Shown: positions 50,231 to 59,577 of the stretch, in pieces | Numbering within the stretch: position 1 is the first letter of the stretch | Layout of the letters: every line of letters starts with the position of its first letter | Origin: Bacteroidales bacterium | GTDB taxonomy: Bacteria > Bacteroidota > Bacteroidia > Bacteroidales > UBA932 | Assembly: GCA_017445755.1 (NCBI GenBank) | Contig: JAFSSE010000012.1 | Location: 30,779-94,778 of the forward strand | Length of the DNA stretch: 64,000 nucleotides | Direction of reading: 5' to 3' | Position numbers and translations under genes: made by a program | Notes under the pieces: model-generated | Database searches by the model: none | Told to the model about the DNA's origin: nothing | The model's input: the letters and a program-made list of their open reading frames with translations, nothing else

Positions 50231-51898
50231 ATGAAAATCATCAGAAATACCCTTTTCCCGGTCATTCTTCTCCTGACCCTCGCCGGCTGCTCGGGCGGGG
50301 TCCGGATCAGCGAAGAAATGATCCCCGAAGAATATGTCAGAGTCCACCTTTCCGCAATCGCGAAGTCCGAAGGGAAGAAAATAGTTTTCGTTCATGGAAA
50401 CGGGAGCTACCCCGCCGAGATGCTTCCCTCCGCCGAAAAGAAGGTTAAGGCCGCGCTTGAAAACGTCCGGTCCACCTACGTCGGGAACAATATCTACGGT
50501 CCCGTCCCACCGCATCTCAACCGGACAATCGGATCCTATACCGCCGCCTGTGCATGGTATGAAATCCTTTTTGGAGAGGCCCCTGAGGGGAATTCTTATA
50601 TTCCACCCCGCCTGGAACCGAATCCGGAAGGAATCGAGATTGCAAGGAAATGCGCCCACGCCGGCTGCACCGACCCGACAAAGGTCAGTAACGAGGGCTT
50701 CAAGAATATAAAAGTCATCTACGACGAAAAGAAACTGCCCGACTACACCCTCCCGGATCCGCTCCGGATGGAAAACGGGGAAGCTGTCCTCTCTGAGAAG
50801 GACTGGATGGAAAAAAGGCGGCCGGAGCTTCTGGAACTCTTTGAAAGGGAAATGTTCGGAAAGGCCCCGGGAAGGCCGGAAGGACTTCATTTTGAAACCC
50901 TTTACCGGGATGAAAACGCCCTCGGAGGGATAGGCGTCCGAAAAGAGGTAAAGGTCCATTTCGACAAGAGCGGTGAGCACTACCTGAAGCTTCTCGTCTA
51001 TACTCCGAAATCCGCAAGCGGGCCCGTCCCGCTCTTTCTCGGAATCAATTTCAAGGGAAACTACGGCATCTCCTCCGACGAAGGAATTCTCCTTCCGACA
51101 GAAGAGGAAATCGCCCGTTACGGAATCGTTGAGAACCTGGAAAGGGCTGCCAACGACCACAGATGGCCCGTTGAAAGGATTCTTGAAAAGGGATACGGGG
51201 TCGCCACTTTTTACAGGGGGGACATAGACCCGGACTATGACGACGGCTTCGAAAACGGGGTCCATCCCCTCTTTTACAGGAAAGGCCAGGACCATCCCGA
51301 GCCCGACGAGTGGGGAACCATAGCCGCCTGGGCCTGGGGCCTCAGCCGTGCCCTCGACTACCTCGAAACTGACACCGACACCGACGCTTCCAGAGTTGCC
51401 GTCATCGGCCATTCCCGCCTCGGGAAAACAGCCCTCTGGGCCGGTGCAAAGGATGAAAGGTTCAAAATAATTATCTCGAACTGCTCCGGAAACTGCGGAG
51501 CGGCCCTTTCCCGGAGGCGCTACGGGGAAACTCCCTATAAAGTCAACTGCTACCGTCCCCAGTGGTTCTGCGACAACTTCCAAAAGTACAACAAGAAGGA
51601 AGATTCCCTGCCCTTCGACCAGCATGAGCTAATAGCCCTTTCAGCCCCGCGCCCGGTCTATGTCGCAAGCGCGACCGAGGATAAAAACGCCGACCCGAAG
51701 GGCGAATTCCTCGCTCTCCGGGCCGCATCTGAAGTATATCGTCTATTCGGTAAAACCGGTCTTGACGGAGTTGAAATGCCTGCTCCCGACTCTCCTGTCG
51801 GCGAAGGTGTCCTGCGTTACCATATCCGCACCGGGAATCACGATATAACTCCCTGGGACTGGGAACAGTACCTTAGCTTTGCAGACTGCTACCTGTAG
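50231..51898 (+). CDS. CE15 glucuronoyl esterase-like lipoprotein with a partial N-terminal domain
   Basis: 555 residues. Lipoprotein signal, lipobox TLAGC. Residues about 30-130 look like only the C-terminal part of a DUF4886/SGNH-type domain (ALENVRSTYVGNN, HLNRTIGSYTAACAWYEILFG). From about 180 there is an alpha/beta hydrolase with PLFLGINFKGN, nucleophile motif GHSRLGK (Ser395) and C-terminal His in GNHDITPWDW (His537), the CE15 glucuronoyl esterase pattern. CE15 enzymes cut ester links between lignin and glucuronoxylan. A weak box TATCTTCA lies upstream. Not in an operon; convergent with the next gene by a 10-base overlap. Confidence 0.8.
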   Translation: MKIIRNTLFPVILLLTLAGCSGGVRISEEMIPEEYVRVHLSAIAKSEGKKIVFVHGNGSYPAEMLPSAEKKVKAALENVRSTYVGNNIYGPVPPHLNRTIGSYTAACAWYEILFGEAPEGNSYIPPRLEPNPEGIEIARKCAHAGCTDPTKVSNEGFKNIKVIYDEKKLPDYTLPDPLRMENGEAVLSEKDWMEKRRPELLELFEREMFGKAPGRPEGLHFETLYRDENALGGIGVRKEVKVHFDKSGEHYLKLLVYTPKSASGPVPLFLGINFKGNYGISSDEGILLPTEEEIARYGIVENLERAANDHRWPVERILEKGYGVATFYRGDIDPDYDDGFENGVHPLFYRKGQDHPEPDEWGTIAAWAWGLSRALDYLETDTDTDASRVAVIGHSRLGKTALWAGAKDERFKIIISNCSGNCGAALSRRRYGETPYKVNCYRPQWFCDNFQKYNKKEDSLPFDQHELIALSAPRPVYVASATEDKNADPKGEFLALRAASEVYRLFGKTGLDGVEMPAPDSPVGEGVLRYHIRTGNHDITPWDWEQYLSFADCYL

Positions 51899-53256
51899 TA
51901 GTTGTACTTGTCGTACATCGAGCCGTACATCTGGCCGAGAACCTCGAGGTAGGGCTGGGAGTCGAACAGCATGGTACGGTAAACCGTATTGTCAACCATG
52001 TAGTACTCCACACCGTTCATTACGATGGTCTCATAGTCGTCCGGCAGAGAGGTCACGAGCGCTCCTGCAGGAGGGATGATCGTGGTGTACTGGCCGTTCT
52101 GGTAGAGATAGAACACACCGTCCTGATAGAAGTAGTCGGAGTTCGCATATGCGTAGCTCTGGACGAGGTTGAGCTTGTTGGCAAGCTCATAGGCGGTAAG
52201 GGCCCGGGAGCTGTTCAGGGCGTAATTCGCATTCTGCTGGGCAATCAGCGCATTCTGCTGGGCGATCAGGCGGTTCTGCTCCGCGATGGTATCATAATAG
52301 TCAAAGCGGTAGTTGAATGCCCTGTACGCATTGGTATAATAGGAGAAGCGCACTGCATTGAGGAAGGCCCTGTCAATTGCCATCGCAACCCTGACTCCGA
52401 ACGGAGGCCTGCTGACATAATATACGCCACCGTAATACCTGTAATAGATATTATTGTAGATATAGTAGTCGATTCCCCAGTGGTTGACCCTCCTGTAACG
52501 GGGAGGCAGGTAGTTGATCCTGTATCCATAGTAGTGAGGTACATCGCCCCAGAAGTGGCCCGGACGGTCATATCCGAGGAAGTCACGGTGGCGGGGTGCT
52601 GTACGGGCGAGGTTGCGGTCCCTGTCCATGCGGAAGTTATCGTCGCCATAGCGGTAATTGCCGCCATTGTCACGGTAGCTCTCCTTAGGTGCGGCCGCCT
52701 GGCTCTGGGTATTTCCAAGCCCGGAACGGGTGATGTTGCTGTTTACGCGTACGGTAGATGTGGAAGCAGCGGTCTCGGTCGAACCGGTGGACCGTACTGC
52801 GGTACCGCTCTGGGTCGCACGGGTCGTTGCGGTCGTAGAGGTGCTGCCGGTGGCGCGGGTCGTGGTGCCGCTCTGGCGCGTAGTGGTGGTTCCGCTGGTG
52901 GAGCGGGTTGTAGAGCCGCTCTGGCGGGTCGTGGTGCCGCTCTGACGGGTGGTGGTTCCGCTCGTGGAACGGGTCGTAGTGCCGCTCTGACGGGTCGACG
53001 TCCCGCTGGTGGAACGGGTAGAAGTACCGCTCTGACGCGAAGTCGAAGTGCTTCCGGAAGACCTCGTAGTCGTACCAGACTGCTTCGTCGAGGACGAAGA
53101 AGAACGGGTAGTAGTTGAGGAGGAACTCCGGGTAGTCTGTGAAGAACCGGTCCGGGAAGTGGCTCCGGTGGCCCTGGTCTGTGCGAAAGAATCGGATGCG
53201 GCGGTGACTGCAAGGGCTGTCATCAGGGCTGCCGCGATTGAGTAGAATCTTTTCAT
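51889..53256 (-). CDS. DUF6515-like exported protein with Ser/Thr/Arg repeat region
   Basis: 455 residues. Signal peptide to about residue 25 (SDSFA). Residues 30-165 are a low-complexity repeat of SGTTTR-STSGTTTRQ units. The middle is Tyr/Asn/Arg-rich (DIYYYIYNN-like, YYRYYGGVYYVSRPPFGV). A short helical repeat IAQQNALIAQQNA follows, and the C-terminal part has DYFYQDGVFYLYQNGQYTTIIPPAGALVTSLP, which fits the DUF6515 family. Function unknown; probably cell-envelope. The gene follows namZ by 18 bases and may be the last of that operon. Confidence 0.7.
   Translation of the reverse strand: MKRFYSIAAALMTALAVTAASDSFAQTRATGATSRTGSSQTTRSSSSTTTRSSSSSTKQSGTTTRSSGSTSTSRQSGTSTRSTSGTSTRQSGTTTRSTSGTTTRQSGTTTRQSGSTTRSTSGTTTTRQSGTTTRATGSTSTTATTRATQSGTAVRSTGSTETAASTSTVRVNSNITRSGLGNTQSQAAAPKESYRDNGGNYRYGDDNFRMDRDRNLARTAPRHRDFLGYDRPGHFWGDVPHYYGYRINYLPPRYRRVNHWGIDYYIYNNIYYRYYGGVYYVSRPPFGVRVAMAIDRAFLNAVRFSYYTNAYRAFNYRFDYYDTIAEQNRLIAQQNALIAQQNANYALNSSRALTAYELANKLNLVQSYAYANSDYFYQDGVFYLYQNGQYTTIIPPAGALVTSLPDDYETIVMNGVEYYMVDNTVYRTMLFDSQPYLEVLGQMYGSMYDKYNYYR
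52840..53105 (-). repeat. Coding tandem repeat (SGTTTR-STSGTTTRQ units)
   Basis: Imperfect 24-45-base direct repeats in phase with the codons, each unit encoding Ser-Gly-Thr-Thr-Thr-Arg with Gln or Ser-Thr-Ser fillers. Such tracts expand and contract by slippage. Confidence 0.8.
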
Positions 53257-53274
53257 GACTATAGGTCTTTAAGG

Positions 53275-54519
53275 TTATTTGTATAAGTAATATTTACGGG
53301 AAAGTTTCTTGAAGGAATCGTTGTCCTTGTTCCAGTAGGAATCTATGTCTTCGACCTTCATCCGCTCCCCGAAACGGGTACGGACAAAATCCGTACCACA
53401 GACGATGTCGAACATCCTCAGCCGGCCGGCCTCGACGAAGGGATTGCGGTCGGGATAGAGCTCATGGACGGCCTGCATCACATAGAACTGGGTCATCGTC
53501 AGGGAGGCGGCGGAATAGTCCGTATAATAGTACTGTACGCCGTTGAGGTCCTTCCCTGCCTGCCCTCCGAAGAAAGGTTTGTAGTGGATCGTCCGGAACG
53601 CGACTCCGGGAAGGTTATAGCTGTCAAGCCGGGCCTTAAGAGCGTCGGCGTCAATCCATTCCGCACCGAAAACGCGGAACGGAAGAGTATAGCCGACCCC
53701 GATATTGAGGAAGTTCTGGAACTCGCCCGCGATGCCGGCTGAAGGGTAGCCGATAGCGGATTCCGCATCGGGAATCTGCGGCGACGGGAGGATCCAGGGA
53801 AGGCGGGTGTCAACATAGGTCATTGACCTCTTCCACCCCTCCATCGGGACGACGGTGAGATCGCAGACCAGGGGCTTTTCATTGCCCTTTTCGCCGCAGT
53901 TGAGTCCCTCCTCGTTAAGGAGGATGGCAAGCTCCCCGACCGTCAGTCCGTAGACATAGGGAATCTTGAACTCGCTGACGAAGGAGTGGAATCCGTCTTC
54001 CGTGAGGCAGCCCTCGACCTTCTCCCCGCCGAGCGGGTTCGGCCTGTCGAGGACGACGACGGATATCCCTTTCTCGGCACAGGCGCGCATCACGAGCCCG
54101 AGCGTACTGATAAAGGTATAGGACCGGCAGCCGACGTCCTGAATGTCATATACCATGACCTCGATGCCTTTCAGCATCTCGGGAGAGGGCTTCCGGAACT
54201 TGCCGTAGATTGAATAGACCGGAAGGCCGGTTGTCGGATCGGTATAGTCGGTCACGAAGCCGCCGGCATAAATGTCGCCCCGGACTCCGTGCTCAGGCCC
54301 GTAAAGGGCCACGAGGTTGACCTCGGGGGCGGCATGGAGGATGTCGATCGTAGACCGGAGGTTGCGGTCAACTCCGCTCGGGTTCGTCACCAGGCCGACC
54401 TTCTTCCCCTTCAGGACATCAAACCCGCGGTCGCGGAGAACCTCGACGCCCGGCTTTACCTGGGCGCTGAGACCCAGGGAGAAAAGGAGAAAGGAAAGAC
54501 AGAAGATCTTGAATTTCAT
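53275..54519 (-). CDS. namZ: NamZ-type exo-beta-N-acetylmuramidase (DUF1343)
   Basis: 414 residues from ATG 54519, giving a clean signal peptide ending LGLSAQ. DUF1343 hallmarks: LVTNPSGVDRNLRSTIDIL, LYGPEHGVRGD, VMVYDIQDVGCRSYTF, VLDRPNPLGG, WILPSPQIPDAESAIGYP. NamZ (GH171) removes MurNAc from the non-reducing end of peptidoglycan chains in the periplasm. It lies 4 bases after the AmpG-like permease gene, so product release and uptake are encoded together. Supplies substrate for the AmgK/MurU pathway at the left end of the window. Confidence 0.93.
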   Translation of the reverse strand: MKFKIFCLSFLLFSLGLSAQVKPGVEVLRDRGFDVLKGKKVGLVTNPSGVDRNLRSTIDILHAAPEVNLVALYGPEHGVRGDIYAGGFVTDYTDPTTGLPVYSIYGKFRKPSPEMLKGIEVMVYDIQDVGCRSYTFISTLGLVMRACAEKGISVVVLDRPNPLGGEKVEGCLTEDGFHSFVSEFKIPYVYGLTVGELAILLNEEGLNCGEKGNEKPLVCDLTVVPMEGWKRSMTYVDTRLPWILPSPQIPDAESAIGYPSAGIAGEFQNFLNIGVGYTLPFRVFGAEWIDADALKARLDSYNLPGVAFRTIHYKPFFGGQAGKDLNGVQYYYTDYSAASLTMTQFYVMQAVHELYPDRNPFVEAGRLRMFDIVCGTDFVRTRFGERMKVEDIDSYWNKDNDSFKKLSRKYYLYK

Positions 54520-54523
54520 ATAT

Positions 54524-55840
54524 TTACTTTTTACCATATTCTTTCGGGACCACACGTTTGACGGCGAAGGTCACGGCCACCGTCGCGAGGCAGCAGGCCA
54601 TCACCATCCAGAAGAAGCCGACATAGCCGAGGGACACCTGGAGCCAGCCGGCGAAAAAGCCCGGAATCATCATGCTCAGCGCCATGAAAGCGGTACAGAG
54701 CGAGTAGTGGGAGGTCTTGAACTCCCCTTCCGAGACAAAGATCATGAAGAGCATGTAGGCCGTGAAACCGAAGCCATAGCCGAACTGCTCGATGAAAACG
54801 CAGGTCGAAATTACGGCGATATTCGTCGGGACGGCCATACTCAGATAGACAAAAGTCAGGCAGGGCAGGGTCATGCAGGCCGCCATGGGCCACATGGCCT
54901 TCCTGAGCCCCCACTTCGAGGCCGCGATTCCGCCGATAATCCCGCCGACGGTCAGCCCGATTATGCCGATGGTGCCATAGACGAGGCCGACGGTCTCGGT
55001 TGAAAGGGCAAGGCCGCCCTCAGCTGCCGCATCGAGGAGGAATGGATTGATCATCTTGATCAGGAAGGCCTCCGGGAGGCGGTAGAGCAGCATGAAAACT
55101 ATGGCGAGAAGAACCAGGGGCTTTTTGAAGAAGGTCGCAAAGGTTCGGCCGAATTCCTTGAAAATGTCCCTCGCGGAAGCTGCGTTCTCCCTCCGGACAT
55201 CCTGGAGGGGCCGGGGCATGAAAAAGACGTGGTAGAGGGTGATTGCGGCGAAGAGGACCGCGCAGACCACCATCGTAACCGACCATGCCTTCGGGATATC
55301 GGAGTAACGGGTTTCCAGAAGGCCGGCGATTACCACCAGGACGCCCTGCCCGAAAATGGACGAAAGGCGGTAGAAGGTGCTTCGGATGCCGACAAAGAGG
55401 GATTGGTCGCCCTGGTCGAGGGCGAGCATGTAGTACCCGTCCGCCGCGATGTCATGGGTAGACGAGGCGAAGGCCGTGATCCAGAAGATAATGAGGGTCA
55501 GGACAAAGAGCGAGACCGGGGTGTGGCCCGTGGCAATGACCTCCGCAGAAGGACGCGGCAGGGCCAGGGCCAGCCCTATGAAGGTCGCGCTCATCAGAAT
55601 CTGCATGGCGATCACCCACCAGCGCTTGGTCCGGATAATATCCACAAAGGGGCTCCAGAAGGGTTTTATGACCCAGGGAAGATAGAGGATACTGGTATAG
55701 GCCGCTATGTCCGGGTTGGACATTCCCATCTTCTTGAACATGATGGTTGAAATCGTGTTCACTATGAAATACGGAATTCCTTCCGCGAAATAAAGGGTCG
55801 GAACCCAGAACCAGGGAGATAGGGATTTATTTGATTTCAT
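54524..55840 (-). CDS. ampG: AmpG-like MFS permease for muropeptides/MurNAc
   Basis: 438 residues, twelve membrane helices. FWVPTLYFAEGIPYFIVN and FWITAFASSTHDIAADGYYM match the AmpG motifs (G-x-P-x, D-x-x-A-D-G). AmpG imports anhydro-muropeptides in Gram-negatives; in Bacteroidota homologues next to NamZ are thought to take up MurNAc-containing products. Sits between the DUF4922-SpoIID gene (5 bases upstream) and namZ. No signal for a dedicated promoter. Confidence 0.88.
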   Translation of the reverse strand: MKSNKSLSPWFWVPTLYFAEGIPYFIVNTISTIMFKKMGMSNPDIAAYTSILYLPWVIKPFWSPFVDIIRTKRWWVIAMQILMSATFIGLALALPRPSAEVIATGHTPVSLFVLTLIIFWITAFASSTHDIAADGYYMLALDQGDQSLFVGIRSTFYRLSSIFGQGVLVVIAGLLETRYSDIPKAWSVTMVVCAVLFAAITLYHVFFMPRPLQDVRRENAASARDIFKEFGRTFATFFKKPLVLLAIVFMLLYRLPEAFLIKMINPFLLDAAAEGGLALSTETVGLVYGTIGIIGLTVGGIIGGIAASKWGLRKAMWPMAACMTLPCLTFVYLSMAVPTNIAVISTCVFIEQFGYGFGFTAYMLFMIFVSEGEFKTSHYSLCTAFMALSMMIPGFFAGWLQVSLGYVGFFWMVMACCLATVAVTFAVKRVVPKEYGKK

Positions 55841-55845
55841 GGACT

Positions 55846-58206
55846 TTATAGGTTCAAATCGGGACGCTCGAGCGTCGATCCCGGATAATAGTGTCGAAGA
55901 ATCGCGTCATAGGTGTAGCCGCGGTAGGCCATGACGGCGGCGCCTATCTGGCAGAGGCCTACGCCGTGGCCCCAGCCGGCGCCCCTTAGCACGATGCCGC
56001 TTTCCTTGAATTCCGGGACAAACGCAGAGCTGTAAAGGTGGGACTCCGAAAGGAAACGACGGATAATAAGCTCTTTACCTATATCCATGGTCCGTTTGGT
56101 CCCAACCACGCGAAGTTTGCTGATTCTCCCGGAGGTACCCCTTTCAAGCGGAATCAGATCTTTGATTGTACCGAAATCGATGCCGCTCCGGCGGCGAATC
56201 AGTTCGGAGAGTTCCTCTACCGTATATTCCACCTTCCAGCGGTAGAAATCCTTCGTTTCGAGGTCATAGTCGTTCAAAACCTGGGAGAGGATGGCCTTGT
56301 CACGGGTATTGCAGAAGGCGTCCGGGGACGAAAGGATGAACTTCTCGGCATCCGCCGAAACATCGGCCGGTTCGCCTCCGGGGGTATCCTTCTTTCCGAC
56401 GAGATAAGGATAGTCGGTATCGGCCCAGCATGTCGAGAAACGCTCCATGACACCGCCGCAGCACTTTGAAAAACGGGCGTCCACAATCTTCCCGCCGCTC
56501 ATCATGACAAGACCCCAGGTCTCGTCGATGGCGGTCCGGACATTCTCCCCAATGGCTCCGGTAAGGCCCTGATACCGCTGGCAGTGGTCATCCGCGCAGA
56601 CGTCAAAGCGGGTGTGGTCATCGTGGTCGAACCACTTGACATACTCGGAGACGCTGCCCTCATTCCCTTCGGAAGCGGCCGCGTTTTTCGACTCCAGAAA
56701 AGTCACCAGCGAAGGGGTCCCGGTACAGGACTCCGGCAGGCCCTCGACCGTCCGGCTCCGGCGGGAAAGGATCTGGGACATGACCCAGGAGCGGGAGATA
56801 ACCGAATGGGCCTTAAGGAATTCCAGGGTCGCGGAGGACTTCATTTCCGAAGAAATGACGCTCAGAAGATAGTCCTCGACTCCGATAATATTTACGGCCG
56901 TGACCTTCCCGTGTTCCACAATGAATTTCAGGGTTCCGGCAAATTTCTGGTCCTGGAGGCGCTGCCAGTGAAAATCCACCCCGATAGTGACCCCGTAAAG
57001 GATGAAGGAGGGTTCTGCAAAGAGGGTCGAAATGGTAACGGCCTCAAAGTAGAGTTCGTCGTACAGGGCCCCGTTGTAATCAATCTTTCCCTCCCGGTAG
57101 CTGACCTTCTGGGGACCGGCCCCGTCGGAGATGATTTCAAAGACGATTTCGGCTCCCGACATGATTCCAACCTCGATTTTCGGCTGGGTGCGGACAAGCC
57201 GCCAGAGGATTTTCCGCTCCAACTCCTCGGAGATGGAGACCTCGGAAATGATATCCGCGAGGGTGTCCTTGTCAATGCGCTCGAAATCCTCTTCCCTCGG
57301 GACGGGCACAAAGCCGGCGACGTCCGCCGCGCCCGGACTGATCACATAATGATCCTCCCCTTCCGCATAGAAATGGCGGGAGCGGACCTTCGAGCGGAGA
57401 ACTACGAAGCTGCGATACTCCCCTTCCGAGAAATAGGTGAAGACGTTGAAGCGGGGTTCCTTCTCGTCCCCGATGAAGGGGGCGCAGTCGAGAAGGCGGT
57501 AGAACATCTTCGCCATGGACTTCGACGTCCGGGCCCTCAGGGCGAAAACTCCCCGGGTAAAGTGTTTGTAATGGAAGAGTTGCGCATCCTGGACGGAAGC
57601 GATATACTCTATGTCCGCGGCAATCTGGGAGGGCACGTCGCAGCGCTCGGACTTATTCGGAACTCCCGACTCGGTCTCGGAGGCGGCAATGATTCTAAGC
57701 AGCCGGTCAACCGACCGCTCCAGGGGGAGATAGCCCTTCGGGCAGGCCTGGAAATGCATGTGGTCAGGCGCCGAGGCCCCGCTGGACGGCCCATTGTAAT
57801 AAACTATGTATCCGTCCATTTCCCGGGCCATGTCGAGCATATCGACATAGCGGTGCCAGATGCTCTGCTCGGTATGGTCAGCCGAGCAGATGACAAGGTG
57901 GTTGGCGAAAATCGGATAGCGGTTCATTATCACCTCATACCGGCGCCCCTTGCGCCCCTCGAAGGGGAAAAAGCGCTGGATTTCAGGACGGTTCTCCGTG
58001 CAGAGGAAGCATTTCCGCTTCGCTATGGACTCCGGATCCACCTCGGCGACGGAAGAGGCAATCCGCTCCGGATTGTATTGCAGGGTCACATTCAGCCCAC
58101 CGAGGGGGAGCTGCCGGGTCCGCGCCGATTTAAGGGCGCGGAAGGCGGAGGCCAATTCCGGCCAGACCGAAAACTGGTCGTGGGCAAATTTCTCTATGTC
58201 AGTCAT
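55846..58206 (-). CDS. DUF4922-SpoIID/LytB fusion protein
   Basis: 786 residues from ATG 58206; a longer version would run into the nudix gene. The first ~300 residues are DUF4922, a HIT-fold nucleotidyltransferase-like region: RKCFLCTENRP, FANHLVICSADHTEQ and APDHMHFQACPKG (HxHxQ). From about 400 it has a SpoIID/LytB domain, with IGVEDYLLSVISSEM, LKAHSVISRSWVM, FSKCCGGVM, and GAGWGHGVGLCQIGA. SpoIID is a lytic transglycosylase acting on denuded glycan strands. No signal peptide is apparent, which is odd for a wall enzyme. Part of the salvage operon with ampG and namZ. Confidence 0.88.
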   Translation of the reverse strand: MTDIEKFAHDQFSVWPELASAFRALKSARTRQLPLGGLNVTLQYNPERIASSVAEVDPESIAKRKCFLCTENRPEIQRFFPFEGRKGRRYEVIMNRYPIFANHLVICSADHTEQSIWHRYVDMLDMAREMDGYIVYYNGPSSGASAPDHMHFQACPKGYLPLERSVDRLLRIIAASETESGVPNKSERCDVPSQIAADIEYIASVQDAQLFHYKHFTRGVFALRARTSKSMAKMFYRLLDCAPFIGDEKEPRFNVFTYFSEGEYRSFVVLRSKVRSRHFYAEGEDHYVISPGAADVAGFVPVPREEDFERIDKDTLADIISEVSISEELERKILWRLVRTQPKIEVGIMSGAEIVFEIISDGAGPQKVSYREGKIDYNGALYDELYFEAVTISTLFAEPSFILYGVTIGVDFHWQRLQDQKFAGTLKFIVEHGKVTAVNIIGVEDYLLSVISSEMKSSATLEFLKAHSVISRSWVMSQILSRRSRTVEGLPESCTGTPSLVTFLESKNAAASEGNEGSVSEYVKWFDHDDHTRFDVCADDHCQRYQGLTGAIGENVRTAIDETWGLVMMSGGKIVDARFSKCCGGVMERFSTCWADTDYPYLVGKKDTPGGEPADVSADAEKFILSSPDAFCNTRDKAILSQVLNDYDLETKDFYRWKVEYTVEELSELIRRRSGIDFGTIKDLIPLERGTSGRISKLRVVGTKRTMDIGKELIIRRFLSESHLYSSAFVPEFKESGIVLRGAGWGHGVGLCQIGAAVMAYRGYTYDAILRHYYPGSTLERPDLNL

Positions 58207-58231
58207 ATATGTGGTTTTCGTCCGGAACTCG

Positions 58232-58819
58232 TCAAAGCAGCGCAAAAAGCCGCGAGCGGATCCGGCCGAACTCATCCTCAAAGTTAGGGGTAAACAATGA
58301 CTTTCCCAAATTCTTTTCTATCTCATCCAAACTCCACCAGCGTACCTCGTCCACCTCGTCTTCATCCGGGCTGAGGTCGAAATCTCCCACCGAGGCGAAA
58401 ACGCTGACACACTCCCTTTCCTTCTCACTTTCATATACATATGTCTCGAGCCAGAAAGGATTGAAACAGCTCAGCCCGATCTCCTCGCCGGCCTCGCGGT
58501 AAAGGGTCTCCTCGATGCTTTCCCCGAAGGAGACATGACCACCAACCGCCGTATCCCAAAGCCCCGGATAGAGGTCCTTGCGGGCAGAACGCTTCTGGAG
58601 GCAGATTTCCATCGAGGAATTGACGAGGTGGAGGTGGACCACCGGATGGAGGAGACGGCTGCCGCCATGGCAGTACGAGCGGGTCGCCTCTCCTATGACA
58701 AGACCCGAGGGCTCTATCACCGGGAAAACCTCCTCATGGGACTTCAGGGGACTCGCAAAGCCGATTTTCGGCCGGGGAATCACCGGAACGGGATTAAGGG
58801 GATAAACCAGGTCGAACAT
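58232..58819 (-). CDS. NUDIX hydrolase
   Basis: 195 residues. Nudix box GHVSFGESIEETLYREAGEEIGL... (94-116) is a complete G-x5-E-x7-R-E-U-x-E-E-x-G-U motif. The N-terminal part (MFDLVYPLNPVPVIPRPKIGF) is distinctive and not the usual MutT start; the layout recalls isopentenyl-diphosphate isomerase-like Nudix proteins. It hydrolyses a nucleoside-diphosphate-linked compound of unknown identity. 3 bases downstream of the acyl-ACP thioesterase and 25 bases before the DUF4922 gene. Confidence 0.88.
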   Translation of the reverse strand: MFDLVYPLNPVPVIPRPKIGFASPLKSHEEVFPVIEPSGLVIGEATRSYCHGGSRLLHPVVHLHLVNSSMEICLQKRSARKDLYPGLWDTAVGGHVSFGESIEETLYREAGEEIGLSCFNPFWLETYVYESEKERECVSVFASVGDFDLSPDEDEVDEVRWWSLDEIEKNLGKSLFTPNFEDEFGRIRSRLFALL

Positions 58820-58821
58820 GG

Positions 58822-59574
58822 CTAGAAGACAAACTGGACTGTAAAGGCGGACTGCCCGCCGACCCTGCCTTCAACGAAGAAGGTCTTTCCGTCGCCCGCG
58901 GCGGAGCGGAAAAGTTCCACGGTTTCACCCGGATGGGTTTCCCGGTTGAAATTGATGCGGACGTCCCGGACCGGAGCGCCCATGGCGGTATCATAGCCGA
59001 GGGCATCCATAGCCCAGACCATGTAACGGGCATTGTTGGTGTGTCCGAGCATATCGACGTCGGAATAGGAGACCGTATGCTCCCCGGCCTTTTCGACGCC
59101 CTCCTTCGGAATGACGATTTTCGGGGCCGGCTCCGCTATCGCATCATCCTTCTTCTCATTCCCATAAAGGGCCTTCAGGTCTTCCGAATCCCGGACCAGG
59201 TGGCGGGTCTCGACATTCAGTACAAGCCACGAGCTGGTCGCGGACACGAGCACCTTTCCGGAAGAGTCCAGAAGCTCGAAATCACGAAGATAGAAAAGTC
59301 CGTCCGTCGATTTATGCCAGGTCCGGAGGACGACATCGTCCCTCCACCTAGGGGCCTCATGGATAATGAAACGCATCCTGGAAAGGACCCAGGCCGTATG
59401 GTGGACCTGGAGGTCATCATAGCCAAAACCAAGCTCCTGGGCCGCCCAAAAGGCGATTTCCTGGGCAAGGTCCATGAACGACGCGGCTTTCAGCCGGCAT
59501 GTCTCATCCGTGAAATAGCACGGGATGCAGATATCCTCGTAAAACTTATACCCTTCTTTCCGTATTTTTCCCAT
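58822..59574 (-). CDS. Acyl-ACP thioesterase (FatA/FatB-like)
   Basis: 250 residues, double hot-dog fold. Markers: FYEDICIPCYFTDETCRLKAASFMDLAQE, AWVLSRMRFIIHEAPRWRDDV and the second-domain motif YSDVDMLGHTNNARYMVWAMDAL (Asn-x-His region). It releases free fatty acids from acyl-ACP in the cytoplasm. It is between the HU-like gene (3 bases) and the Nudix gene (2 bases), an operon whose later genes act in cell-wall salvage. Confidence 0.9.
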   Translation of the reverse strand: MGKIRKEGYKFYEDICIPCYFTDETCRLKAASFMDLAQEIAFWAAQELGFGYDDLQVHHTAWVLSRMRFIIHEAPRWRDDVVLRTWHKSTDGLFYLRDFELLDSSGKVLVSATSSWLVLNVETRHLVRDSEDLKALYGNEKKDDAIAEPAPKIVIPKEGVEKAGEHTVSYSDVDMLGHTNNARYMVWAMDALGYDTAMGAPVRDVRINFNRETHPGETVELFRSAAGDGKTFFVEGRVGGQSAFTVQFVF

Positions 59575-59577
59575 ATT

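Noticed and set aside
56584-58287. 567-codon open frame opposite the DUF4922-SpoIID gene
   Set aside because: Antisense shadow without family features.
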